DNA of 64,000 nucleotides, taken from NCBI RefSeq assembly GCF_033958435.1, contig NC_134161.1, positions 10,416,001 through 10,480,000 on the forward strand, written 5' to 3'. This DNA is from Carettochelys insculpta (Eukaryota > Chordata > Testudines > Carettochelyidae). Below, piece after piece: positions 1 to 12,651 of the stretch (position 1 is the first letter of the stretch; every line of letters starts with the position of its first letter). Under the pieces are notes generated by a model. The model was not told the DNA's origin. It saw nothing but the letters and a program-made list of their open reading frames with translations, and ran no database searches. The translations under genes and the position numbers were made by a program.

Positions 1-219
1 CAGGCAGTTTTGGAAATTTAGAGATAGGGAAATAACCTGCAATGCATAAATCTTACAACTGTTTTCCTCTACTAGAAGAAGATCCAAAGTCCAGATTTTT
101 CTCTGACCTATCTGAGTTTATCAGCTACACATTTCTTTGATTTTTATTTTTATTTTTTTTAAATTCTTGTGGATTGGATCATTAGGTTGCTTTTCCTGAT
201 TAGACAAGCATGCACCATG

Positions 220-345
220 TGTCATTAGACTAAGGCTAGAAGGGATCGAACCATCTAGTCTGACCACTTTTGCAATAGGCTTCTACCTCTTTCTGAGTTA
301 CTGGAATCCTCAAATCCTAGAATTAAAGACTTCAAATTACAGAAA
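220..345 (-). mobile_element. CR1-like LINE 3' end
   Basis: Reads ctagaagggatcgaaccatc tagtctgacc, the reverse complement of a CR1-family 3' end, with a following gaaaatccacca phrase. Short and diverged. Confidence 0.55.
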
Positions 346-414
346 ATCCACCATTTTGGCAGATACTTTAATAGAAAAATTGAGAGCTGAAGTTTAGAGC
401 ACCACAGATATAGG

Positions 415-1040
415 CTTTTGACATAGTACCGCATGATGTTCTCATAAGCAAATTAGGGAAACACGGTCTAAATGAAGTTACTCTAAGGTGGGTATATAAC
501 TCACTGAAAGATTGTACTCTGTCATTATCAATAGTTTGCCGGAAGCTCTATGTAGTGGGCACCCACAGGAATCTCTTCTAGGTCGAGTACTAGTCAATAT
601 GTTCATTACTGACTTGGATAATAGAGTGGGAGAATATGCTTTTTGAATTTGCAGATGACACCAAGCTGTCAGGAGGGGATGCAAGTGCTTTGAAGGAGAG
701 GATTAAAGTTCAAAATGGCAGTCTTCACATATGTTAAGTGCTGTTACAAAGAAGGTTCTTTGTAGCCACTGATGGTAGGACAAGAAGTAATAGGCATAAT
801 CTGCAGCAAGGGAGGTTTAGGTTAGATTTTAGGGAGAAAACTCTGACGCTTAGGGCAGTTGGGCTCCTGAACACAGTTCCACGGGAGATTGGTGAAATCC
901 CTATCACTGGAGATTTTGAAGAGATGGTTGGACAAACCCCTGTAAAGGATGATCCACATTTACTTGGCCTTGCCTTGGCTCTGGGGGATGGTCTTGATGA
1001 CCTCTCCTTTCAGCTCAGCATTTCTGTGGTTCTCTGATGG
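415..1040 (+). mobile_element. CR1 LINE 3' part, degenerate
   Basis: Contains cagatgacaccaagctgtca, ataatctgcagcaagggagg tttagg, and a tail like gatggtcttgatgacctctc; these are the usual CR1 3' coding/UTR phrases. 5' truncated, many changes. Confidence 0.75.
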
Positions 1041-2079
1041 GTGCTGGGGATGCACTCTTCAGTTACACAAGCATCTCTAGGGTGATTCTGATAATTCCAA
1101 TTACCATAGCTGAACAACTCTGAGATGAAATTAGTTCCTGTGTAATTAGTTCTTGGGGGTTCTCACTGCTATTCCTCTTCATTTCCAAATCCAAGCACAA
1201 ATCTAGCCACTTGGGTGGTTAGGTAAAGAGAGGTGGAATTTTTCTGGAGGGGGGGAGGAGGATGTCAGGCAGCAATATTTGAGTATAATGATACATGAGG
1301 GTGAAATTCTTGCTCCTCAACAGTGGGAGAGAGATTTCTGGAGCCCTGTGGCTGCAGCACCTTCTGCCACCAGCCTGGCAGACCCTTTTCAGAGAGAAAG
1401 AAAAGCACTGCAAAGAAGACTTTCTGCAAATGAAATGGAAGCAAAAGGCTTGTAGGATGGGTGTTGGTAGGCTCAGTTCATACACCTGGATGCAGGAATA
1501 GTTGCCTATGGTGCCCGTACATAATTGTGACTAGTACAGAAAAAGAACTGTACCAAGCTGCCATGTGCATACCATTTTTCTCTGCTAGATGCAATAGGTT
1601 CTACACAGTGAGCAGCAGAAGGGGATTCTCATGGTGCTCAAGTTGTTGGGGATGCTATAGCTTTGCCAGTGAGAGGATGAGAGTCGCTGTTGTCCGGTCC
1701 GCAGCATGCAGTATACGGACAGCTGCAAAGCCCTAGGTGACAAGAGATTTGTTACAATAGTTTAATGCCTGCAGCCCCTCTTCCCCCTCCAATTTATCTT
1801 TTAATAACACTGCCAACATTATTTTTCATCTCTGCCTCACGTGCCCCACTCACTCCACGCTCAGCTTGGCGGTCCTTTCTATCTCACCCGGACTGTTCAC
1901 ACAGTGATGCTTTAATAGGAAGAGACACCGTCTGCTGCAGTTAATAACTTACGTTACACACTGAATCATTTCTGTTATGTGGGAATTGCAAATTGTACAA
2001 CAAGCCAGAGCTGGGACCCCATTCTGAAGGATGAGAGGGTTGGTTCTGATTTGGGTATGGGACGTATGCACCTACAATG
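1041..2079. other. No feature recognised
   Basis: Unique-looking sequence with short ORFs on both strands but no domain, no splice-supported exon and no known repeat. Confidence 0.5.
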
Positions 2080-2270
2080 CCAATAGCTCACTTGTAGTGC
2101 TTTCCCCTGCAGATTTCATAGCACTTCCCAAAGCTGCCAGTATTGTTAGAGGGGGAGAAACAGATGGACAGAGGCGGGGAAAGTCACTTTCTCAAATGGG
2201 AGTCAGCAGCGAGGCAGCGATGAAGCCTCCGCCTTCCAACTCCTAGCCTAGTGCCCTCACCACTGAAAAA
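2080..2270 (-). repeat. MIR-type SINE
   Basis: Reads ggggaaagtcactttctcaa and aactcctagcctagtgccct caccact, the reverse strand of MIR. Confidence 0.6.
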
Positions 2271-2954
2271 ACCAGCACATCTAGAAAGGATGAAAGGAAA
2301 TCTTTACTAAAATACACATTGTGACTTGAGAGGATTAGCTTTTGCAGAATATTGAAATAAATCTGTGGGCATGGAAAGATTTTGTGGCTGCGTTGCACAC
2401 TGTGAGCCTTGGGCAGGGGGTACTTCAGCACAGCAGTGAGGATGGCACATACAGCCGTCTTTTCCAAAAACTCCTGACCCTGCTGCTCAAGCTTAAAGAA
2501 AATCTCCATTTTGGAGCCTGAGAGACCTTCTGACACTGCCAGGAAAGGACAAAGGTTCTCCCTCTAGTCCCAGTTACCTCTTATGGTGGGGCTTGTTCTA
2601 CGTTCATACAAAGAGCTGAGCAGTGCTTTTTTTGTGTGTTAAAATAAAAAATGGGGGTGGGAGGAAGGAGTCTGTACTCAGTCAGCTCCCTGGCCCCCAC
2701 CCCCAGCCAGTCCCACAGCTGGGGCTGCTGAGGTGCCGGTACAGTACCGGCACAAAAAAAACACTGGTGCTTAGGAGATTTTGTTTTGCTTTTCAAATTC
2801 AGTCGCTTATAGGAATAACATCTGCAGGGAGGAAAATGAAGATAAATGCAGAGGTAAAAAACATTGCCTACCCAGGCTTATTGTGCAGTGAGGCACATTA
2901 TACAGGAGCATTCACTTCCCTGCATTCGCTACTCTGAGTCTGCTGGCTGCTATG

Positions 2955-3175
2955 AGAGGTAATGTTACCTAGTGGATAGTGCACTCCTCTGGGATTCAGG
3001 ACACTCAAGTTCCATTCCTGGCTCTGGCAATGGTTTGCTGGGTGACTTTGAGCAAATGATGTCCCTTCCCGCTTCCTCAGTTTTCCCCATCTGAAATGGG
3101 GATAAAGATCTGTAAAGCACTTTGATCTCCATGGTTGAAAGTGCTGTGCAATATATTTATAATTATTGAATAGCT
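2955..3175 (+). repeat. MIR-type SINE
   Basis: Contains tagtggatagtgcactcctc, ggattcaggacactcaagtt cc, ctgggtgactttgagcaa and cctcagttttccccatctga aatgggg, the MIR order of phrases. Nearly full length. Confidence 0.8.
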
Positions 3176-3587
3176 GGTCTCTTCTGCTTGTGGAACTTGC
3201 TTTGTTAGACCCGCACTTCTCCAACTTACAACTGTGCTGAGTGGGAACTTGCCTTGCCTGGTTCACCTAACCTAGGGCTTTTCAGCCTTTGCTGTTGTGT
3301 GACTGTCACAACAGAATCAGATTTGGGACCTTCCCTGCTATTGAGCCATATAGAAAGGGAGTGTGGTTGTGTGACCCCCCAGAACCTGCTTCTGATCCCA
3401 TGAAGAGGGATCACACCTCTCAGCTGAAAACCCTGTTCTACTCCATTTAAGTTTTGGCTGAAGTCAGAGTGGTGTCTCTTTCCCCTGCAGCAGCCACTCT
3501 GTATAATTTAGATCTGAATCTGGTTCTGACTCAAAAGTTTGGCTTCTACCAGTTTGTTTGTTTTTTAAACTCAAGGAGGGTCATATC

Positions 3588-3777
3588 CTGTGTTCCCTAT
3601 AAATTGAGCACTTGGGCAGCCACTCAGAGGAGATTCAAATGCCCCCCCACAGCTGATTAACAGAGCACCTACAGCCAGCAGTGTGTGTTTCTACTAGGGG
3701 TGCACATCTGGTCCTGCCTCAGCGCACATAACAAAATTTATCCTGCACATGGATGGGAAAAATTAGATGGAACTTAG
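3588..3777 (+). mobile_element. hAT-like non-autonomous transposon copy
   Basis: Begins CTGTGTTCCCTATAA and ends AATTAGATGGAACTTA(G), with the family body between. Flanks GTCATATC / GTCAGGTC agree at six of eight bases. Confidence 0.7.
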
Positions 3778-3979
3778 TCAGGTCTGCACCTGGGGAAACC
3801 TGTGGTGGCTCCAACCTGTGAAGTGAGCATTGTTGGTTCGATGTGTTTCCTTACCCTGAAGTTGTGGAAGTGGCGGGACTAGAGAGGCACCTACTGTGGT
3901 GCTAGAAGAAGCCGTGTCTTCCCTTTCCAGACCCTGTCTCTCCCAGCGTGTCTCTGCCCTTGGGTAAGTAATGGCCAGT

Positions 3980-4000
3980 TGCCTGCCTGCCTGCCTGTCT
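3980..4000 (+). repeat. (CCTG)n short tandem repeat
   Basis: Four to five units of gcct/tgcc, the last imperfect. Confidence 0.7.
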
Positions 4001-4829
4001 GAGCCATGTAGGATAATAATAATTATGATGTGATTTGCCTGTTGATTTGAGGTGAGGCATGATTACAATGTTCTTACAGCAACCCTAACAAATCCTTGCA
4101 ATCACGTAAAGCTTTCCAAGGGCTCCTCTTGCTCTTCACTTAAACCACAGAATTTGATCTGCTCCATTAGTGTCTGTCAGATGCTCAGCCTGTCTGATTC
4201 TCACTGATGTATTCAAGTGATGTTCCTGTCCACCATGCCCTTGGCTCCTCAAATGCACCTCCCAACTGCCGTGGCCATCCCCTGTTGTTCTGCCTGCATC
4301 GAAGCTTAGTCAGGTTGTGTGTGCTCTGCATGGGTCCAATGTAAAGGATATTTTTGGGGGCGGGAGTGAAAGTGAATGGGTTTGTATAGCTATGGGCAGG
4401 GACAAGTAAATTGTTAGAAATTGTGTTGTTTCTGGGTCGGGGTTCTGGGTGGTGCATGTGCTCACTGGTTTTCACAGCTCAGACAGTGGGAACATTGGCT
4501 TATCTCTGTCTCTAGCCATCTCTCAGGCTCACCCTCTCTTTGGCCTCCTGGACAGAAGCCTAGAGAAAACTCTGGACCCAATGGAAAGAGCTGCAAGCTG
4601 TGCATAAGAGCTGGGGTTTGTAGTCAGTCATTATCAGTTTTGGGGTAAATTGCACACTTCATGCACCGTTGGTGCAAATGCCAGATTGGTAGATGTCACC
4701 TTGTTTTGTTACTGACTTCAGTTTTAGATCCAGTTTGCATTAGTATCTGTGCCACTGCTGAATTTCACCCATTGTTTGAGCCTCACAATTGCGGTGCACA
4801 AAGTAGTTAACTCATCTCTTCCTTTTGCA

Positions 4830-4960
4830 GATTTATAGATTTCAAGACCAGAAGGGAACTTTAGATAATTCTAGTCTCATCTTCTGCATATCACAGGCCA
4901 TAGAATTTCAACCAGTTACCCCTGCATTGAACCCAATAAGTTGTGTTTGGCTAAAATGCA
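4830..4960 (-). mobile_element. CR1-like LINE 3' end
   Basis: Reads agatttcaagaccagaaggg aactttag and tcacaggccatagaatttca, the same subfamily and orientation as 220-345. Confidence 0.6.
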
Positions 4961-6286
4961 CCTTCCCAAAAGGCACTTGTTCTTGTTCTGAAGTTGGAGA
5001 CCTTACCCCTTCCCTTTGTGGTTTGTTTGAGCTGTTAAGCAGTCTCACTGTTAAAAATGTGTGCCCTATTTCTAACCGGAATTCATCTGGCTTTATCTTC
5101 TGATCTTTGGTTCTTGTTATGCCTTTGCTCTCTAGAATAGAGAGCCCCTTAGTACCCACTATTTTGTTCCTGAGAATGTACTTGTATACCATAATCAAGA
5201 TGGAAGAAGTTGATGCCCAGGAAAGCAAAGGGATTTGCCCAGGCCATGGAAGGAAGAAGAGTGGGAGCCCCATGTAGAACAAAGGTAGCCACCCAAACTG
5301 AAATTGACACATTCTCTGTTTCAGGAAGGTAGGCTAGCTGGTATGTCTGGTGCTAGGCATTCTGTCCAAGAGTTTGACTAGGACCTACATTTTTTCCCTT
5401 CCTAAATCAAGCCTGAACAGCCATGCTGGGCACCAGAGGGTGTGGTTATATAGAGTAGGAGAGAAGGCCTCCGTTTTTTCATGGCCCCAAAATGGCAAGG
5501 GTGTCACTTTGCTTGGGACTGGAAGAGTAGCTGCTGCTGTTGTGTGGACCTTCTCAGGTGGGGCAAGGGAAGTAGACTGACCTGGTCTTTTTGCTGCCAA
5601 GGTTGTGGGGGATGTATGTGCGTCAAGTGGCTTTTTGGTGTGCAAGGGGCTGTGCAACTCGTCCCATTCCCCTGCACGTTGGAACCCCAAGGAGATGGTG
5701 ATCCATCACAACCACCATGCAAAAGTGGGTGATGAGAGACAAGACCTGCTTTGCAGTGGGCACTACACACCTTCTTTCACCACCCACACTATGGCCAAGA
5801 GGCAGCGCTGAGTCCTGGCCGAAGGCAGCACTGGCTGCTAGTGATGGAGAGTGGAATTGGGAGGCAGTTTAAAATGACCCCTCCTTGTTCCCAACAGATG
5901 TGCGTGGGAGGAATAATGGCTGCACTAATGGACTGTGGGACTGCAAGCAGGGATTGATTGCATTGCAAGTTGCTGAGTTATTGTTGGATGCGGTACCCCT
6001 TCCTTTTGCCAGGGCATTTTAAAAAAATCAGTGCTAATCCCTTGATCCCATTAATGTTCTGTGCAAAGGTCACTGGGTCTCTTTCTCTTTCCTCTGCCTC
6101 CCACATTGAGCTGGGCTTGGAAACCAAGCCACACCTTTAAAGCAACCATCCAACATGAGTATAAGCCAGGGAGCTGGTCTGTCTGGCATTGGCTGGTGTC
6201 CACCAACCTGTTGGGTATTCTGCTGTTCTTCCAACTTCAGCCTGTCCTTCAGACCCAGCTAGACTGCAGGAATTGGTGTTTGTGAC
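4961..6286. other. No feature recognised
   Basis: Several overlapping short ORFs at 5385-5811 run on both strands; none shows a domain or codon pattern I trust. Confidence 0.5.
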
Positions 6287-6447
6287 CAATGTTCCTTGTA
6301 AGCTTTTTCATCTAGGTGTGGAATAATTTGTTATGGACACCGTGACATGTGCACCACCAGTAGAAACAAAAGAATTTACTGTGGCTGCTCCGCTAATTAG
6401 CTGGATGGCATGTGTGCGACTTAGTGGGCAGCACCAGTTCTTCTGAA
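6287..6447 (-). mobile_element. hAT-like non-autonomous transposon copy, one end missing
   Basis: Begins CAATGTTCCTTGTAAGC and carries the inverted body (gtgcaccaccagtagaaac). The far end does not show the terminal motif, so it is truncated; the right limit is approximate. Confidence 0.65.
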
Positions 6448-7740
6448 GTGATGGGGGCATAATAGCAGTAGCACGGCATCCGGAGCAGTTTTGATGCTGA
6501 AGCCAGTGTTGCTCAGACACACAGACCATTCACAACCCTGCGGCTCCAGCTGCATGAATAGGATTCAGTAGTTTTCACCCAAGTTGTTGATAAAGGATAG
6601 ACAATACGCTCCTTTTGTGAGCATCCGAGCTCCCAGAATTTGACCTGAATTTTTGGCTGGCTATGGCCTTCCTCTTTGCTTCGTGCCCTGAGCCATGGGG
6701 TGTGGTATTAACCTTTTCTCTAAGTGCAGCCACATTTCAATGGTTCTGCCATGCAAAGCCCAACACTTCCAAAGTGACTTGACTTTTGGAGAGCTTCCGT
6801 TTAGAGCCCAACCGGGCACTCCTCAAAAGGGTCTGCGTTTACAGAGTGCTGAGCCACCTGCCTTTTGAAAATCAAGCCTTTTCTATGGCGTCCCAGGTTG
6901 GCCACTCACAATCACTGGTGTCTTTTGGGAAGTCCTTAGCCAAGGTCTGTAATGCAGCTCTGAGATTCTTCAGGATGAAGGCAGTAGGTGGTTGCCAAGT
7001 GCAGTGTTAACCTGTGCCAACTCTTCTGTCTGTCCCTACTCCCGGTAGGAGAAGGGTAGAGTTCTCACCTTTCTGACAAAGTGCTGTATTTGAGTTGGGT
7101 TATTCATAATATTTAAAATATAGTGCAGGACTCCTTTTCCTTCTGATTCCAATAATTCAAAATAAGTGCTGACAACTTAGAAGCAGGGGCTCACATATGG
7201 AGTGGGCAGGAGGTTTCCAGCTGACATTCATGGTAGGACAAGGAAGGTGTGTGGGGGGAGATGTTCAAACAGCTCTTGATTGCTGAGCTGAGAAACAGGC
7301 CTTGCAAGAGTTTCCTCTGCCTCTCCCAGCCACCGAGTCAAATGGCAAGGCTGTGTGGGAGGTGAGGAATTTCATCACCATGTCTGTAATTGAGAACATA
7401 ATGTAGAGCCATCTGGGAGATGAAAACTGAAGAATGTGGAGCATTGGGTGCTGCTCCTGTCTCTGGTTAATGAGTTCCTAGCTTGCTGGTGTCTTGAGGA
7501 TGGGTGGTGACTTCTGGGATAGTCTGCCACCTTAGATGCTGCTGAGGAGTCTGGAACCCAACAAGAGAGCAGAGTTCTAGAATCTAGTTTTCCCACTGTT
7601 GAAGGAAAGGGAGAACTCGATGCAGCTTCTTCACTTGGGAAGGTTGGAGAAAGGCTGTTGCCCCTGTGTTCCCTCCATGGATCTTACCTATTCCCCACTG
7701 GTGACTGCTGAGGTCCTGACATTGTGACAGAGTGGGAGTC
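6448..7740. other. No feature recognised
   Basis: No coding, RNA gene or clear repeat seen between two hAT-like copies. Confidence 0.5.
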
Positions 7741-7748
7741 CCAAGCAC

Positions 7749-7942
7749 CGATGTCTTCTAATTTTCTCCATCTGGGTGCAGAATAAATTTTGATGTGCAC
7801 AGAGGCATGTGTGAATGTGCACCATCAGTAGAAACAAAACAAAACAAAAAAAAACTTAGCTGTGAGTGCTTTGCTAATCAGCTGGGGGCATTTGACTCTT
7901 GCCTGAGTGGCTGCACACATGCATAGTTTACAGGAAACACAG
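7749..7942 (-). mobile_element. hAT-like non-autonomous transposon, 194 bp, perfect 8-bp target duplication
   Basis: Same family as 12453 but inverted. Flanked by CCAAGCAC on both sides (7741-7748, 7943-7950). Ends CGATGTCTTCTAATTTTC and ACAGGAAACACAG. An A-rich insertion (caaaacaaaacaaaa type) lies inside. Confidence 0.85.
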
Positions 7943-8144
7943 CCAAGCACCTCTGGCAGAGCCACGCCAGCAGCACACATTCAGCCAGAAGCAAGTTGTT
8001 GGCTCAGCACTAACCACTCAGTTTAGTTTCTATGCACTACCTGCCCTGGGACTGTACAAATGGCACAGCAGGTTTTCAGGGGCTGGATCTTAGCCAGAGA
8101 TTGATCTCAATAACGCAGTATACTAGCTTTGCTTTCATCCACAG

Positions 8145-8310
8145 TGCTCTCTATAAAGGAAGTCATTTATCCCCATTTTACAGATGGGATAACTGAGGCA
8201 CAGAGCTGAAGAAATTTACCAAGGTCATCAGTGAGCCAGTGGCAAAGCTACACATAGAATATAGGTCTCTTGGGTCCCAGTTCACTGCACTACTCACTTC
8301 CCTTCCCTCC
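8145..8310 (-). repeat. MIR-type SINE
   Basis: Reads ccccattttacagatgggat aactgaggcacagagctgaa, then aaggtcatcagtgagccagt; reverse MIR. Confidence 0.8.
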
Positions 8311-9689
8311 CAAATAAACACAACAGTCATGAGAATTAAAGGCTAATTAGGGGGAGCTCATCAAGCCTTTAGCTTGTTTGGCTGATATCCACCCAGGTCT
8401 ATATAAGACTTTTGACCTACATGATTATTGCAAGAAATGTCTGGGTATAAATTTATAAATGTAATTTAAACTGAAATAAAGTCACCAAAGCTGAGATGTT
8501 AGTTATTGTAAACCGAGAATAGAAGCCAACTGATATAAAATCAATGTTACAACTCAAAAGGAAATAAGTTAAATAATCAAACTAATACTCAAAATCACCA
8601 ACACATAGATTCTAAAGAGAATTCTAAGAAAGTGACTGTCAGTTGGGTTAAAAATCCCAGCTTAAGAATTTGATCCATGTCAATCAAATCTTTTAACTTG
8701 GAGCTGGTTAAATGTCTTAATACCAAAGCAAGGTTATCATCTCATGTTTGAACTGCAACCTGAGAGCCAATTATAGAGCTGCTGTCTTGGATTCTATTCT
8801 TGTGCTGTGGCTCACCCTTTCCTCCCACCAAGAGAGCTATTATCAATACAGGTACCTGAACAGAACTGTCTCTTGAGAAGCATCGCTTTGATAACTCTCG
8901 TTTGCCAGAAATTCCAGGTGACAATTTCAGATCCCTCAGGACTTTAAAATGCAGAGCACACTGAAACTAATAGTTCTGTAGGGACACTATTTAGGGCTGC
9001 TTGGACTAGGGAACTTCTCCTGGAGCCTTTCCTATGCAGACTTAAGGGATGCTCAGCTACTCGTGTATGCAGTTACGTTTCCACACTCTAAACTTAGCAA
9101 ATCATTCTGGGGGCAACTCCCAGCTAATAAAAAGAAAGGACAGCACAGGGCGGGGGGGAGCTGTTGAAGATAAACAGGGCTTTGTGAACTCTTCAGCTAG
9201 CAGTCTTTTGTACTTGGAAGCTGGAACTGTAGGCAAGGAGCCAGACAGTACTATCATGCTAGAAGAGCTGTCCTTGCTAACAAAGCTTCGGGTTCAGGAA
9301 GACTAATGAGAGGCGAGCGGAACTTGTTTCCTTATGTCTTCACTCTTCTCCCCCAAGATGCCCAGGTTTTGGAGATTCAGAAGCACTGTCTCCAGTTTTA
9401 GAAAGTTTTGACAGAAAAATCATAAAAACACAGCTGATTGCCAAGAGTTCCCCGCCCCCCACCCCAGAGGTCACTCAACAGTCACTCATCATTAACAAGA
9501 AGCTAAACAACTTTAATCATGAATTATCCTTCTTCTTCTAAAACAAGAACATTTACAGTCATCTTTGTATTTGGAACTGGGCTCCAAATGGAAGAACTTA
9601 CATCCTGGAATTTTCATCTTGTGAGAGTAAAGTTACTTTAAACCCTATCTAAATGAAACCTATTTTCAAAAATAAAAAATCTGTGATCT
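8311..9689. other. No feature recognised, AT-rich
   Basis: AT-rich from about 8390 to 8720; no gene or repeat recognised. Confidence 0.5.
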
Positions 9690-9800
9690 TGTATCAAAAC
9701 AAAAAGCAGTCAAGTAGCACTTTAAAGACTAGCAAAATAGTTTATTAGGTTGTATGTGCTATTTCTCATTCCCCATGGAATCATCAGAACAGGTTTTGTG
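9690..9800 (+). repeat. Fragment of the hairpin repeat family
   Basis: Contains caagtagcactttaaagact and agcaaaatagtttatta, matching the 10862 copy. Limits approximate. Confidence 0.55.
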
Positions 9801-10494
9801 GTCTGGTCATCCATCTCATGTCAAAAATCTCATGATCCATCTAATGTCAAAATGTACCAAGTAAATATCCTTAAATCAAACTCTATGATAATTTTCTTGC
9901 ACAGACTTTGCCTATCTATGTATTTTGATTACTGTTGATGGAAATATTTTTGATGTTTTGCATGTGTACAGTGAAATTGACATTTACAGAGAAAACTCTA
10001 AATCTTCCAAGTCAAAAGAAGCCTGGCCTGACTGGGTGAGAGGAGGGTCTGTATAGTCTAGTGTCTTATATCCAATAGTAGCCATTACCAGCTTTTTCTG
10101 AGGCAGGGACAAGAAATCTGCAATTCTAGTTTATGGAATAATTTGGCCATGTGAAAGTTCCTTCCTGATCTCTGGTAGCTGACCAAAGCCTGGAAGCTTA
10201 AGGATTGAAATCCCTCTGAAAGCTCTTCAGCCTTTTTTAAAAAAGCATGTTAAAATTTGGATAGTCGTCTTATCTACATACACAACTAATGCTTTTGGAA
10301 TCCTGCTAAACTCTTGGTCTCAGTGGTATTTTGTGGTAAGGGGATTTCAAAAGCTAATTGTGCAGTATATAAACAGGTGTTTCCATTAATCAGTTTTGAA
10401 TTAGTTACCTTTCAATTTCATTGAATGTCCCTTTTATCTAATTACAAGAGAATGAGGTAACTGAAGTTCAAAAAGCATCTTTTCTATCCTAGTC

Positions 10495-10680
10495 ACAGCA
10501 CAGGGCTGGGGAGATGTGGATCTATTCTTGTCTCAGATGTGGGCTTATTGTGCGACCTCGAGTAAGTAATTCAATGGCCTGTGTGCCTCAGTTTCCCTGA
10601 AATTTAAAATGTCAGTAATGATACTTAAGAAAAGCAACTTGTGATTGATGACTGAAAAGTATTAACATACCTTTCTAATG
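10495..10680 (+). repeat. MIR-type SINE
   Basis: Contains cagcacagggctggggagat, ttgtgcgacctcgagtaagt and gtgcctcagtttccctgaaa. Confidence 0.65.
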
Positions 10681-10861
10681 AAGGGAGGGGAGAGGGGAGG
10701 CAGCCTTACACAGCTGTGGCCTTCCCTTCCCCATCACCCATGCTGGGAAGGGCCTCCAGGGCTTGCCCAATTGTGACCTGCTGTGCTGCATGGCTGTGTG
10801 TCACAAGGCCCATGCTGAGCCTGGCCTTTCCTTGTCCCCTCTTAGAAACTGCTGGATATCA

Positions 10862-11115
10862 ATATAAACAGAGAGGTAGCTGTGTTAGTCTGTATTCTAA
10901 CAAAACAAACCATCAGTCATGTAGCACTTTAAAGACTAACAAAATAATTTATTTGGCGATGAGTGTTCATGGGACAGACCTACTTCTTCAGACGAATTGC
11001 AGTCCTGTACTGCAAATGCTATTGATCTGAAGAAGTGGGTCTGTCCCACAAAAGTGCATCACCTAATAAATTATTTTATTAGTCTCTAAAGTGCTGCATG
11101 ACTGACGGTTTGTTT
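10862..11115. repeat. Hairpin-forming interspersed repeat with about 12-bp target duplication
   Basis: Same family as 58915. Left half with gaggtagctgtgttagtctg and tagcactttaaagactaac; right half is its inverted counterpart (ttagtctctaaagtgctgca). Spacer about 33 bp. Flanks TGCTGGATATCA (10850-10861) and TGCTGGATACCA (11116-11127) differ at one base. Confidence 0.8.
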
Positions 11116-11127
11116 TGCTGGATACCA

Positions 11128-12176
11128 GTCAAGACTGATGGGCTACCTGACAGGAGAGATGCTGCTGCCATCTTAGGAGCTTCAATGGCACTGCAGAATA
11201 ACAGTCTGTGTGTGGGTGGTGGTGTGGTTCTCCTCTCAGCCCAGCTGATCCAGGGCAGGCAGTGTTCCAGCCCAGTTCCTTGTTGCTTTCTAGCCCAATC
11301 CCAGCTCTGTCAGAGAGCAAAAGACTGCATGTGGCCCTGCATGGATTCTAAGAGGCAGCCTGGCATTTCCTGTTTGCAGCATCTCAGAAGGGCTGGTTAT
11401 CTGGAGAGGGGGACTCAGCACTTGCCCCCACCCCATGGTAGTCCTCCTAGCTGGTGTGCAAATGCACAGTGCACTCCAGGAAAATAAGCCAGAGAGTCCC
11501 CAGCATATGGTGCCACATAACCAATGCTCCCCATTTCTGCCTGTAGAAATCCCTTATTATTCTACTTTTGGATTCCCAACACACCTCTTGGGGTGCTTCT
11601 CTGCTACTCCAGCCTGGGTCTCCCTGAACAGTTCAGATGTTGTTCCTCAGTGCTGATCTGCAATCTGTCCTTCTTCTCCAGTCCTGGACTCCCAACACAG
11701 CTCTGGCCAATAGCCTCTCTTGCACTTCAGTCTTGGGCTCCTTTCCACAGCTCCTCCAGTGACTGCAGAAGCCTGTTAATCTAGCATGGAGTCCTAAACA
11801 GCACCTAGAAATCCCCGGCCTACTCTGTGGGTTTCGTGATGTGGAAAATATGAGAGCGAGAAAGGTAGAGATCCCCACCAAGGTTTTATATGGGATGCAA
11901 GAGAGGTTGAGCACCCAGGTTTCCAGTGACAAAGGGCAAAAAGTTACAACAAATTTATTGTAGTGCTCAGGCTATCTTATGAGAAAGACAGAACGTGTGA
12001 TCCCTGCCCTGAGAAGCATCAGTTTGGAATGGGCAACACGTAGCTAGATGAGGAGCCGTAACAGCCCAGGAGAGAATAATGGTGATCACACTATTATCCT
12101 GACAGATAACTGTCCGTGTCTTCTCTTGCCATTTTGCTCAGGGCCCAGGCTCCCTTTCTCATGATGTGCCATTTGT
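11128..12176. other. No feature recognised
   Basis: Short ORFs only (up to 129 codons in 11098-11487, which starts inside the hairpin repeat); no domain seen. Confidence 0.5.
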
Positions 12177-12219
12177 GGCCTTATTGCTAACTTCATTTTT
12201 AGATAGCATTTTACAGGCC
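12177..12219 (+). repeat. 43-bp direct repeat, copy A
   Basis: GGCCTTATTGCTAACTTC...TTTTACAGGCC matches 13150-13192 at 38 of 43 bases by eye. Both copies are bounded by GGCC. Confidence 0.6.
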
Positions 12220-12452
12220 TGGAAGCAGTCACAGTAGCTTACACGTGGCTTAACGTGCGGTTTGCTAGGCCCCGTATCAGCACAGCATTTACTTTAAGCA
12301 CTGAAGTGAGTGCTTTGATGAATATGTAAGACTCAAACATGTGCTTCGCTGAATCAGGGGCCTTGTAAGTAAGGATGGCAGAGAGAGGGGGAGTGCACTT
12401 CTGACGTGACCAGGTGTCTGAGGCAAGTGATCTTGGGCTGCTGGTTCAGCAC

Positions 12453-12651
12453 TAGTGTTCCCTGTAAGCTGAGCGCTCGAGTGCGATGCCCCGAAGATTC
12501 AGGTGCAGCCCAGCTGATGAGCAAAGCACCCACAACCACCCCTAGTGGGCAGCATGTGTTTCTGTCAGTGGTGCACATCCACATATGCCTTGGTGCGCAT
12601 AAAATTTATTCTGCCCAAGGATGTTTAAAAAAAAAAATAGATGGAACCCTG
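12453..12651 (+). mobile_element. hAT-like non-autonomous transposon, 199 bp, perfect 8-bp target duplication
   Basis: Starts TAGTGTTCCCTG and ends ATGGAACCCTG; flanked on both sides by TTCAGCAC (12445-12452, 12652-12659). An 8-bp duplication with CAGTG-like ends fits the hAT superfamily. Its body recurs at 3588, 6287, 7749 and 22177. Confidence 0.85.
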
